From: WHSP01 sp964424945
Lineage (GTDB): Bacteria > Gemmatimonadota > Gemmatimonadetes > Longimicrobiales > Longimicrobiaceae
DNA: 14,498 nucleotides
Direction of reading: 5' to 3'
NCBI GenBank assembly: GCA_964424945.1
Contig: CAYRLB010000069.1
Span: 1-14,498 of the forward strand
Shown: piece by piece, positions 5,611 to 12,692 of the stretch
How positions within the stretch are numbered: the stretch's first letter is position 1
Layout: each line of letters starts with the position of its first letter
Made by a program: the position numbers and the translations under genes
The notes under the pieces: model-generated
The model's database searches: none
What the model was told of the DNA's origin: nothing
What the model saw: the letters and a program-made list of their open reading frames with translations, nothing else

Positions 5611-7764
5611 GTGACATCACCCTTTACCGCTGCTCCCCATCACGACGTCCTGATCCTGCTGGTTCAGATCGCGATTCTCCTCTTCTCCGCACGCGCGATG
5701 GGCGAGCTGGCCCAGCGTCTGGGGCAGCCATCGGTGGTGGGGGAGATTCTCGCCGGTATCATCCTGGGGCCTTCGCTCCTCAGCGGGCTCTTCCCGGCCG
5801 TGGCCGCCTGGGTCGTGCCTCAGACGGCTGTCGGGGGATATCTCCTCGAGGTGGTCAGCCTGCTCGGTGCGCTGTTCCTGATGCTGATCACAGGGTTGGA
5901 GACGGATCTGGGCCTCATCCGCCGGCACGCTCGCACCGCGATCGGGGTCTCGCTGGGCGGGATTGTCGTGACCTTCACGAGCGGTTTCATCCTCGGATGG
6001 TACCTGCCGGCCGACCTGCTCGCGCAACCGGGCACGGGGCAGAGGCTCGTCTTCTCGCTCTTCGTCGCCACAGCGATGTCCATCAGCGCGATTCCCGTCA
6101 TCGCGAAGGTGCTGATGGACATGAATCTGATGCGGCGCGACATCGGGCAGACGATCATCGCGGCGGGGATGAGCGATGACACGATCGGGTGGATCCTGCT
6201 CTCGATCGTTGCAGGCCTGGCCGGTACGGGGCTCGTCACAGGCGAAGCGGTGCTGCGGTCGGTCGGGAGCGTCGCGCTCTTCATGGCGGTCAGCTTCACC
6301 TTCGGCCGCTGGCTCGTTAAGCGGGCCCTCGACTTCGTCCAGGACGAAGTCCGCAGCGCCGACAGGCTGGTTACTCTGGTCGTCGTGCTCACTCTGACGT
6401 GGGGAGCGGTCACCCAGGCGCTCCAGCTCGAAGCGGTTCTCGGCGCCTTCGTGATGGGCATCCTTCTCGGCCAGATGCCACGCCTGCCGGAGTCGGTTCA
6501 CCACAAGCTGATCACCCTCTCCCTCGCCGTCTTCACCCCGATCTTCTTCGCGGTCGCGGGTCTGAAGGTGAACGCGAATGCGCTCCTGGAGCCGCGTCTC
6601 TTCCTCATCACGCTGCTCGTCATCGCGATCGCATCGGGCGGGAAGATCGTCGGGACCTATCTGGGCGCCCGCTTCATCGGGGGGCGCGAGCATTGGACTG
6701 CGCTCAGCTACGGGGCCGGACTCAACGCCCGGGGCGCGATGGAGATCATCATCGCGACGATCGGGCTCGAACTCGGGATCCTTTCGCAGGACATGTTCTC
6801 CATCATCGTGGTGATGGCGATGGTCACCTCGTTGATGGCCCCGCCCGCGCTGCGCTGGGTTCTCGCGCGCGTCACGCCCGAGGAGCAGGAGCTGGAGCGG
6901 CTGCGGCGGGAGGAGCTCGCGTCAGGAAGCCGCATCGCGAAGATCCATCGCGTCCTTCTCCCTGTGCGGCGCCGCCCGATCGGCGATGCGGTCCACGCGC
7001 TGCAGGCGAAGGTGTTGGACCGGCTGGGCGCACACGGCTCCCTCTCCCTTACCCTCCTCAACGTCAGCGAGGAAGGGAAGAAGAGCGACGGGATGGACTA
7101 CCTGGACTATCTGAGCTCACAACTCAAGATGTCCGAGCTGACGAAGAAGGTCGTCGTCAGCGACGAGCCAGCCGGCGACATCCTCGACGAGGCGCAGAAG
7201 CACTACGACCTGCTGATTCTCGGGGCGACGGAGCTTCGTGGTCGCCGCGCCGATACGCTCTTCCACCCGCTGATCGACCGGCTCGTGCGCTTCGCCCCCT
7301 GCCCGACTCTAGTGGTCAAGGGCGGGAGTGAATCGGACGAATGGGGATCGGGGCGGATCCTCGTGCCGACCAACGGCTCACTGGCCTCTCGCCAGGCTGC
7401 CGAGCTCGCCTTCCGGCTCGCGGGACCCGACGATGTCGTCGTGATTCTCAATGTGGTGCATTCGAACCGGGAAGATCTCCAGGAGGCGCTGGGGAATGAT
7501 GAACGGCGCTTCGCCACAGCACACTCGATCGTGCGGGAGCTCTACGACCTGGGCGAGGCACAGGGAGTGCGCACACTCCCGATGGTCCGCGTGGGAGCAG
7601 AGCCGGATGCGGTCATCCTGGAAGTGGCGAACGACATCGGGTGTGGTCTGTGCGTTCTCGGCACCGACGTCCGGCCCGGTTCCGACCGCCTCTTCCTCGG
7701 GCCCAGGGTGGAACAGATCCTGGAAGGGTCGACCTGCCCGGTGCTCGTCTTCAACGCGACCTGA
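5611..7764 (+). CDS. CPA2-family Na+(K+)/H+ antiporter with two C-terminal Usp domains
   Basis: Inner-membrane cation/proton antiporter of 717 residues. Residues 12-420 hold about 12 hydrophobic segments of the Na_H_Exchanger (CPA2) fold, including QPSVVGEILAGIILGPS (39-55) near the first helices. The paired aspartates Asp189-Asp190 in AAGMSDDTIGWIL are the ion/proton site of electrogenic antiporters (as in NapA), and ALSYGAGLNARGAMEIIIA (Arg374) is the conserved late helix. Two universal-stress-protein-like domains follow: about 445-570, ending FAPCPTLVVKG, and about 581-716, with GRILVPTNGS at its start and LGPRVEQILEGSTCPVLVF at its end. They probably sense nucleotide or stress. Start: GTG at 5611 with GAGG 7 nt upstream. 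It is divergent from ggpP-ggpS, fitting a role in salt or pH homeostasis. Ion preference cannot be read from the sequence. Confidence 0.9.
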   Translation: MTSPFTAAPHHDVLILLVQIAILLFSARAMGELAQRLGQPSVVGEILAGIILGPSLLSGLFPAVAAWVVPQTAVGGYLLEVVSLLGALFLMLITGLETDLGLIRRHARTAIGVSLGGIVVTFTSGFILGWYLPADLLAQPGTGQRLVFSLFVATAMSISAIPVIAKVLMDMNLMRRDIGQTIIAAGMSDDTIGWILLSIVAGLAGTGLVTGEAVLRSVGSVALFMAVSFTFGRWLVKRALDFVQDEVRSADRLVTLVVVLTLTWGAVTQALQLEAVLGAFVMGILLGQMPRLPESVHHKLITLSLAVFTPIFFAVAGLKVNANALLEPRLFLITLLVIAIASGGKIVGTYLGARFIGGREHWTALSYGAGLNARGAMEIIIATIGLELGILSQDMFSIIVVMAMVTSLMAPPALRWVLARVTPEEQELERLRREELASGSRIAKIHRVLLPVRRRPIGDAVHALQAKVLDRLGAHGSLSLTLLNVSEEGKKSDGMDYLDYLSSQLKMSELTKKVVVSDEPAGDILDEAQKHYDLLILGATELRGRRADTLFHPLIDRLVRFAPCPTLVVKGGSESDEWGSGRILVPTNGSLASRQAAELAFRLAGPDDVVVILNVVHSNREDLQEALGNDERRFATAHSIVRELYDLGEAQGVRTLPMVRVGAEPDAVILEVANDIGCGLCVLGTDVRPGSDRLFLGPRVEQILEGSTCPVLVFNAT

Positions 7765-7776
7765 TTCACCGGCCGC

Positions 7777-7812
7777 CGCCGAGGGAGCCGTGCTGGCGCG
7801 CGGCTCCCGGCG
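7777..7812 (+). terminator. Hairpin after the antiporter gene
   Basis: GGGAGCCG (7783-7790) and CGGCTCCC (7801-7808) form a perfect 8-bp stem, extended by CGCC/GGCG (7777-7780 with 7809-7812) past a 2-nt bulge. It begins 13 nt after the stop. No U-run follows, so termination efficiency is uncertain. Confidence 0.45.
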
Positions 7813-7932
7813 CGATGTCCTGCTCCGGAATCTTCGGCGGCCGTCGGAGCCGGTGCGTTCGCCCGTTCGTCTGCCGACAACGGTTCGTCCGGCAGCGAAA
7901 TCGACCAGAACCCAGCCTGCGGGAGGTCCAGA

Positions 7933-8829
7933 ATGTCAGAAAGAGCGGTGATGGTCATGACGATGGCGGGGGTGTTCTTCGCGCTCGCCATCGCTGGAGC
8001 CGGCGATGCAGTCGCTCAGCCGGGTGGTGGGAACCAGCCGATCGTTCTCGGCCCGGACGACCGACCGATCGCGCCCCCTCCGCCCGATGGCTTCAACCGG
8101 CCGCGGGAAGGGGTTCCACAGGGTCGGATCGAATCGATCGAGTACCCGTCATCCACCGTCGGTACGGTTCGTCGCGCGCTCGTCTATCTGCCCCCCGACT
8201 ACTCGGCGGACGAGCGCTACCCGGTCCTCTATCTGCTGCATGGCATCGGTGGCGATGAGGAGGAGTGGCACCGGGGGGCAAATCCGCAGGCGATCCTCGA
8301 CAACCTCCTCGCGGATGATCTGGCGGTGCCGATGGTCGTGGTGATGCCGAACGGCCGAGCGCAACCCAACGATCGCGCGGAGGGGAATGTCATGGCTGCG
8401 GCGCCTGCCTTCGCGAATTTCGAAGGGGATCTGCTCGTGGACCTCATCCCCTTCATCGAGCAGCGCTTCTCCGTGCGGACGGACCGGGAGAGCCGTGGCC
8501 TTGCCGGCCTTTCCATGGGAGGCGGGCAGTCGCTCAACTTCGGGCTCGGGAATCTCGATCGGTTCGCCTGGATCGGCGGCTTCTCGTCGGCGCCGAACAC
8601 CCTTCCGCCGGAGGAGCTGGTGCCCGACCCGGCTCAGGCGCGCGAGATGCTGAAGCTCCTGTGGATCTCCTGCGGCGATGAGGACAATCTCTTCTTCATC
8701 AGCCAGCGCACGCACGCCTATCTCGATGAGCATGCGGTGCCGCACATCTGGCATGTGGATTCGGGCGGCCACGACTTCCAGGTCTGGAGCAACGATCTAT
8801 ATCATTTCGCGCAGCGGATCTTCCGCTGA
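7933..8829 (+). CDS. Secreted alpha/beta-hydrolase esterase (esterase D / CE1-like, PF00756 type)
   Basis: Exported serine esterase of 298 residues. Residues 1-28 form a signal peptide (hydrophobic MVMTMAGVFFALAIAGAG, cleavage likely after AVA28). A Gly/Pro-rich linker follows (30-62), then the catalytic domain with VYLPPDY (84-90) and PVLYLLHGIGGDEEEW (97-112, oxyanion region). The nucleophile elbow GLSMGG has Ser194, the acid is probably Asp249 in SCGDED, and the base His280 in SGGHDFQVW, so the triad is complete. The family includes feruloyl and acetylxylan esterases, S-formylglutathione hydrolase and enterochelin esterases; a signal peptide favours an extracellular or periplasmic carbohydrate-ester or similar substrate. 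Start: ATG at 7933 with GGGAGGT (7921-7927) 5 nt upstream. It stands alone and is convergent with the LLM gene. The exact substrate is unknown. Confidence 0.85.
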   Translation: MSERAVMVMTMAGVFFALAIAGAGDAVAQPGGGNQPIVLGPDDRPIAPPPPDGFNRPREGVPQGRIESIEYPSSTVGTVRRALVYLPPDYSADERYPVLYLLHGIGGDEEEWHRGANPQAILDNLLADDLAVPMVVVMPNGRAQPNDRAEGNVMAAAPAFANFEGDLLVDLIPFIEQRFSVRTDRESRGLAGLSMGGGQSLNFGLGNLDRFAWIGGFSSAPNTLPPEELVPDPAQAREMLKLLWISCGDEDNLFFISQRTHAYLDEHAVPHIWHVDSGGHDFQVWSNDLYHFAQRIFR

Positions 8830-8857
8830 GCAGGGCCTGACGCAGGCAGATCACAGA

Positions 8858-8898
8858 AAGATGGCCCTGCACGGAGACTCTCCATGCGGGGCCATCTT
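8858..8898. terminator. Long hairpin between convergent genes (bidirectional terminator)
   Basis: AAGATGGCCC (8858-8867) pairs with GGGCCATCTT (8889-8898). The stem continues through a T-G wobble, GCA/TGC, one C/A mismatch and GGAG/CTCC to an ACT loop, about 19 positions per arm. It lies 29 nt after the esterase stop and 78 nt beyond the LLM stop, so it can serve both. No clear U-tract on either side. Confidence 0.65.
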
Positions 8899-8975
8899 CA
8901 TTCTGGTCGCCGAACGCCTGCGTTCAGCTGCGGTCTGCAGCTCTCATAGCGACCCGATCGGAGCAAGGAAGACGA

Positions 8976-9977
8976 TCAGCCGGGCGACTTCGAGCCGATG
9001 CCCGCGACCTCCGCGATGATCTCGAAGGACCGCAACCGCTTCGCCGGATCGTACACATCGGAGACGATCATCAGCTCGTCCGCCTGGGTCCGCTCGACGA
9101 ATGCGTCGATCCCGCTCCGGACCGATTCGGGTCCGCCGATGATGCTTTCCCCCAGCATCTGCATGACCTGAGCTTTTTCCTGCGGCGTCCAGAAGGAATC
9201 GATGTCCTCGATCGGTGGAAGGGTGAGTTCGCGCGCGCCCCGGAAGATCCCGGTGAACGACATCTGCTGCGACGTTGCCAGGAACTTTGCCTCCGCATCG
9301 TCTTCGCCGGCGATCACATTCACCCCGACCAGGACGTATGGCCGGTCGAGTTGCGGCGACGGCTTGAAGCGCTCGCGGTAGATCTTCAGCGCCGTATCCA
9401 GCATCTGGGGGGCGAAGTGCGAAGCAAAGCCGTAGGGGAGGCCGAGCTCCGCCGCGAGTTGTGCACCGAAGAGGCTCGAGCCGAGAATCCAGAGGGGTAC
9501 CTCCGTGCCCGAACCGGGGACCGCCTCGATCCGCTGACCTGGCCGGACCGGCCCGAGGAAAGCCTGGAGCTCAAGGACGTCCTGCGGGAAGTGCTCCGCG
9601 TTGGCCGGATCGCGTCGAAGCGCACGGAGCGTCATCTGATCGGTGCCCGGCGCGCGGCCGAGCCCGAGATCGATCCGTCCCGGGAAGAGCGTCTCCAGCG
9701 TGCCGAACTGCTCCGCGATGACATAGGGCGCGTGATTCGGAAGCATGATTCCCCCTGCGCCGACCCGGATCGTCTCCGTGCCGGCTGCGATGTGGGCGAT
9801 CACGATCGAGGTCGCAGCCGTTGTGACCGTGGGCATGTTGTGATGTTCGGCGACCCAGATCCGCTTGTATCCCCACTTTTCCGCGTGCTGAGCCAGCGCG
9901 CGGGCTTCGTCCAGCGCCGCGCGCCGATCCGAACCCTTACGCACCCGACCCAGCTCCAGAACAGACAATTCAACCAT
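8976..9977 (-). CDS. LLM-class flavin-dependent oxidoreductase (bacterial luciferase-like)
   Basis: Cytoplasmic FMN-dependent monooxygenase of the luciferase-like superfamily, 333 residues, close to the usual length of the MsnO8/YhbW-like group. Diagnostic motifs are WVAEHHNMP (41-49), VGAGGIMLPNHAP (72-84), GTLETLFPGRIDLGLGRAPG (92-111), and WILGSSLFGAQLAAELGLP followed by FASHFAP in the middle. The start is taken as ATG at 9977, giving the typical beginning MVELSVLELGRV; the frame is open to 10040, but that part is unlike the family. Ribosome site weak. An ATATC-TTC-GATAT dyad lies 6-18 nt upstream of the ATG. It is divergent from a MarR regulator and an NADPH-dependent FMN reductase, which could supply reduced flavin. 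Substrate unknown. Identification of the family is secure. Confidence 0.92.
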   Translation of the reverse strand: MVELSVLELGRVRKGSDRRAALDEARALAQHAEKWGYKRIWVAEHHNMPTVTTAATSIVIAHIAAGTETIRVGAGGIMLPNHAPYVIAEQFGTLETLFPGRIDLGLGRAPGTDQMTLRALRRDPANAEHFPQDVLELQAFLGPVRPGQRIEAVPGSGTEVPLWILGSSLFGAQLAAELGLPYGFASHFAPQMLDTALKIYRERFKPSPQLDRPYVLVGVNVIAGEDDAEAKFLATSQQMSFTGIFRGARELTLPPIEDIDSFWTPQEKAQVMQMLGESIIGGPESVRSGIDAFVERTQADELMIVSDVYDPAKRLRSFEIIAEVAGIGSKSPG

Positions 9978-9982
9978 GATGG

Positions 9983-9995
9983 ATATCTTCGATAT
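9983..9995. promoter_or_regulatory. Dyad upstream of the LLM gene
   Basis: ATATC-TTC-GATAT, a perfect 13-bp dyad, ends 6 nt before the LLM start codon and overlaps the likely -10 region (minus strand TTATAT). It shares the ATAT-N5-ATAT layout with the dyad in front of the FMN reductase gene at 10694-10706, so both could be sites for the MarR protein. Weak evidence, since such AT-rich words also arise in -10 boxes. Confidence 0.35.
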
Positions 9996-10214
9996 AAGGC
10001 CGCGATGACATTCGTCGGGGGCGCTGTGCGCCGCAGTCATCGCTGTTGTGCCTCATCTTACCGGCGTCGGAGCGGGAGGGTCCGAGGGGGCGGGGAGTCC
10101 ATCACGTCGCCCGCCGCGAAGATGTCGGGACAGCTCGTCTCCAGCAGATACGGTTCCCACTCGAGCGTCCAGCGTGACGAACCTTGCCGGAATCAGGCAA
10201 TCTCTATATTGTTG

Positions 10215-10228
10215 CACATATGAAGCAT
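10215..10228 (+). repeat. 14-bp motif at the marR start (copy 1 of an inverted pair)
   Basis: CACATATGAAGCAT overlaps the marR ATG (10220-10222). The same 14 bases occur inverted at 10696-10709, in front of the FMN reductase gene. Candidate MarR binding site, by position. Confidence 0.5.
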
Positions 10229-10678
10229 CCTGAAACCGAGGTCGTCGAGGCGGTGTGTGAGGGGCGGGTGACCGGCCCGGTTCTCCTCCTGTTGCTGGAA
10301 GCGGCCAAAGTTCAGCAGGATCGGCTTGAAGAAGCCCTCAGGCAGGTGGGGCTTTCTCGCGCGAAGATGGAGGCGCTGCAGCAGCTCCTCCGGGCTGGCG
10401 AGCCGATGCCGCTACGGGCCCTCGCGGAGGGGCAGCGGTGTGTGCCGTCGAACATGACGACACTCGTGGACCGCCTCGAGAGCGAGGGGCTCGTCCGCCG
10501 GGTCGACGACCCGGACGATCGCCGCAGCGTACGTGCGGAGCTGACGCCGCGCGGGGCCGAAGTCGCTGCGGCCGGGGCAGAGGTGGTGGCTCGCATGCAG
10601 GACGAGTTCGCAGCGTCGCTGCCGGCGACGGATCTGGCGACGCTGCAGCGGACGCTGGCTTCGCTCCTCCCGGAGTGA
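10220..10678 (+). CDS. MarR-family winged-helix regulator
   Basis: Dimeric DNA-binding repressor of 152 residues. The winged helix runs from about residue 45: SRAKMEALQQLLRAGEP, then MPLRALAEGQRCVPSNMTTL with the recognition helix (about 73-90), and the wing DDPDDRRSVRAELTPRG (96-112), a textbook MarR signature. Two cysteines, Cys13 and Cys74 (the latter beside the recognition helix), could make it thiol-responsive, as in OhrR or YodB-like regulators; this is inference. A TTG in frame at 10184 would add 12 residues, but ATG at 10220 gives the normal length. No Shine-Dalgarno precedes it, and TATATT (10205-10210) lies 9 nt upstream, so a leaderless transcript is possible. Divergent from the LLM gene and 87 bp before the FMN reductase gene, it likely controls both and itself. 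Confidence 0.88.
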   Translation: MKHPETEVVEAVCEGRVTGPVLLLLLEAAKVQQDRLEEALRQVGLSRAKMEALQQLLRAGEPMPLRALAEGQRCVPSNMTTLVDRLESEGLVRRVDDPDDRRSVRAELTPRGAEVAAAGAEVVARMQDEFAASLPATDLATLQRTLASLLPE

Positions 10679-10693
10679 TCTCTTTTTTTGCCT

Positions 10694-10709
10694 ATATGCT
10701 TCATATGTG
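10694..10709. promoter_or_regulatory. Candidate MarR operator before the FMN reductase gene
   Basis: Contains a perfect ATATG-CTT-CATAT dyad (10694-10706) and, at 10696-10709, the exact reverse complement of the 14-bp motif at the marR start. It lies between the marR stop and the FMN reductase gene. A run of seven T (10683-10689) just upstream gives no obvious hairpin. Operator role is inferred. Confidence 0.5.
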
Positions 10710-10765
10710 AAAGTGTGACACACGAATTAATTGCAGGTCCACCTCGGAAACCAAGCAGATAGACA

Positions 10766-11359
10766 ATGCACAAGATCGCTGTCATCATCGGCACCACGCG
10801 CGGCAACCGCTTCGGCGAGAAGGTCGCGCGATGGATCCACGACACCGCCTCCGCGCGGCGTAACCTGGAAGTGGAACTCCTCGACCTGCGCGACTACGAC
10901 CTGCCCTTCTTCGACGAGGTCGCGTCGAACCTCTGGATGCCCTCACAGAACGCCGAAGCGGTGCGCTGGCAGAAGAAGATCGGCGAGTTCGACGGTTACA
11001 TCTTCGTCACCCCGGAATACAACCGGAGCATCCCTGCGGTGCTGAAGAATGCCCTCGATCAGGCGTACAGGGAGTGGAACCGGAAGCCGGCCGCCAGCGT
11101 GGGTTACGGCCCCGTCGGAGGCACGCGCGCTGTCGAGCATCTGCGATTGATCGCGGTGGAGCTGCAGATGGCGCCGACGCGCACGGGTGTGCATGTGCAG
11201 GGCGCTGACTTCATGGCGGTGTACCAGGGCACGAAGTCGCTGGAGGAGCTGGAGTACCTGAAGCCGAACGTCGAGCAGATGCTGGACGAGCTCACCTGGT
11301 GGGCCGAGGCCCTCCGCGCGGCCCGCGAGGCGTCTCAGGAGGAATCGCGCGCTGCCTGA
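10766..11359 (+). CDS. NADPH-dependent FMN reductase (flavodoxin-fold quinone/azo/chromate reductase type)
   Basis: Cytoplasmic flavoprotein of 197 residues that takes electrons from NAD(P)H to FMN and on to quinones, azo dyes, chromate or free flavin. The phosphate-binding loop GTTRGNRFGEKVARW (9-23) and FVTPEYNRSIPAVLKNALD (80-98) are the diagnostic FMN_red motifs; SVGYGPVGGTRA (111-122) forms the next flavin loop. The C-terminal helix ends in a Glu/Ala-rich tail. Start: ATG at 10766; the ribosome site is poor (AAGCAGATAGACA before ATG). It follows the MarR gene by 87 bp, behind a candidate operator, and precedes an aldo/keto reductase. The context suggests response to electrophiles or quinones, or flavin supply to the divergent LLM enzyme. 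Substrate not determinable. Confidence 0.9.
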   Translation: MHKIAVIIGTTRGNRFGEKVARWIHDTASARRNLEVELLDLRDYDLPFFDEVASNLWMPSQNAEAVRWQKKIGEFDGYIFVTPEYNRSIPAVLKNALDQAYREWNRKPAASVGYGPVGGTRAVEHLRLIAVELQMAPTRTGVHVQGADFMAVYQGTKSLEELEYLKPNVEQMLDELTWWAEALRAAREASQEESRAA

Positions 11360-11608
11360 GTATCGGCCGGGAGGCGTGACGGCTCACTCACCTTTGTCTC
11401 ATGGACCTCCCGGTGAGCGCGCAGGCGCCTCCGGGAGACCGGTCCGAGGGGGGCGGATCCGAAGCGGAAGACGGGGCCATGGATCCCGCCCTTCCTCATT
11501 CCCCGATGAAACAGGGAGGCGCGGGAGATGCACCTCGGGCACTTCTTCGCCTGCGATGGGACGGGCCGATGGGCCGGACTGAACATACATTTGAACGAGC
11601 GGAGTCAG

Positions 11609-12553
11609 ATGACACGGATCGGAACATCGGAGTTGGAGATTTTCCCGCTCGGCCTGGGGGGAAACACCTTCGGGATGACGACGGACGCGGAGGCTTCGGA
11701 GAAGGTGCTGGACGCCTTCGCTACGGGTGGCGGCAACTTCATCGACACCGCGGACTCCTATTCCGCCTGGGTCCCCGGGAACTCGGGCGGGGAGTCGGAG
11801 ACGATCCTCGGTGACTGGATGCACAAGCGCGGCAACCGGAACTCCATGGTGATTGCGACGAAGGTCGGGTCGCACCCGGAGTACGAGGGACTCGCCCCGA
11901 AAAACATCGCACGCGCGGCTGACGCTTCCCTCCGGCGACTCCGCAGCGACCACATCGACCTGTACTTCGCACACAAGGAGGATGCGGAGATTCCGATCGC
12001 AGACATCGCGGGAGCCTTCGACGATCTGGTCAGGTCGGGGAAGGTCCGCTACATCGCCATCTCGAATCTTCCGCCCGCCCGGATCGAGGAGTGGATGCGC
12101 GTCGCGAAAGAGCAGGGGCTCGCGATCCCGGTCGCGCTGCAGCCGGAGTACAGCCTGGTGAGCCGCAAGAACTATGAGGAGAATGTGGCGCCCCTTGCTG
12201 AGGCCCATCAGCTCGGCGTCACGCCCTTTTTCGCCCTCGCCAGCGGCTTTCTCTCGGGGAAATACCGTACCAGAGAGGATCTTGAGGGCGCCGCGCGGGG
12301 TGGCGCGGTAGAGGCGTATCTGAACGAAGACGGCCTGCGAGTGGTAGAGGCCCTTGAAGCGGTCGCGTCGGCGCGCGGCTCCGCTATCGCTACGGTTGCT
12401 CTGGCCTGGGCGCTGGCGAAGCCGACCATCACCGCGCCGCTCGCGAGTGCTACCACGGTGGCGCAGCTTTCGGAGCTGCTGGCCGCACCGGAACTCCGCC
12501 TCACCCCCGAGGAGGTCACCACACTGGACGAGGCATCGCGTCCCTTCGCGTGA
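11609..12553 (+). CDS. Aldo/keto reductase
   Basis: NADPH-dependent (beta/alpha)8-barrel oxidoreductase of 314 residues that reduces aldehydes and ketones to alcohols. The catalytic tetrad is complete: Asp46 and Tyr51 in NFIDTADSYS, Lys85 in VIATKVG, and His122 in LYFAHKED. Further family features are LGLGGNTFG (14-22), ISNLPPARIEEW, and the cofactor-loop region ITAPLASATTVAQLSELL near the C-terminus. Start: ATG at 11609 with CGGAG 4 nt upstream; an in-frame ATG at 11528 would add 27 residues that do not resemble the family. It lies 249 bp after the FMN reductase gene, so it may have its own promoter or be the last gene of the MarR-controlled group. A perfect 16-bp hairpin follows. Substrate unknown. 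Confidence 0.93.
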   Translation: MTRIGTSELEIFPLGLGGNTFGMTTDAEASEKVLDAFATGGGNFIDTADSYSAWVPGNSGGESETILGDWMHKRGNRNSMVIATKVGSHPEYEGLAPKNIARAADASLRRLRSDHIDLYFAHKEDAEIPIADIAGAFDDLVRSGKVRYIAISNLPPARIEEWMRVAKEQGLAIPVALQPEYSLVSRKNYEENVAPLAEAHQLGVTPFFALASGFLSGKYRTREDLEGAARGGAVEAYLNEDGLRVVEALEAVASARGSAIATVALAWALAKPTITAPLASATTVAQLSELLAAPELRLTPEEVTTLDEASRPFA

Positions 12554-12579
12554 TCAGGGCATGGCCTGAGCTGGAATGC

Positions 12580-12619
12580 GGTGAAGCCCCACAACGATAG
12601 CCGGTTGTGGGGCTTCACC
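12580..12619. terminator. Bidirectional terminator between aldo/keto reductase and selO
   Basis: GGTGAAGCCCCACAAC (12580-12595) and its exact complement (12604-12619) form a perfect 16-bp stem around an 8-nt loop. It lies 26 nt after the aldo/keto reductase stop and 73 nt beyond the selO stop on the other strand. The plus side continues CATCTATATCGG, somewhat U-containing. Confidence 0.8.
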
Positions 12620-12692
12620 CATCTATATCGGTATTGCCTGGAGGTGCCGAGCCGCCCCCGACGCTGCTTAGATATCTGCCGACCGGGGCGGA

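Noticed and set aside
5617..6693. 358-codon minus-strand frame opposite the antiporter
   Set aside because: Translation is dominated by Asp, Glu, Arg and His, typical of the complement of membrane-protein codons; no family resemblance.
11360..11608. Possible small gene between the FMN reductase and aldo/keto reductase genes
   Set aside because: Frames on both strands (for example 11335-11586 minus) lack ribosome sites and family resemblance. Only an imperfect GGGCGGATCC/GGATCCCGCCC inverted repeat was seen.
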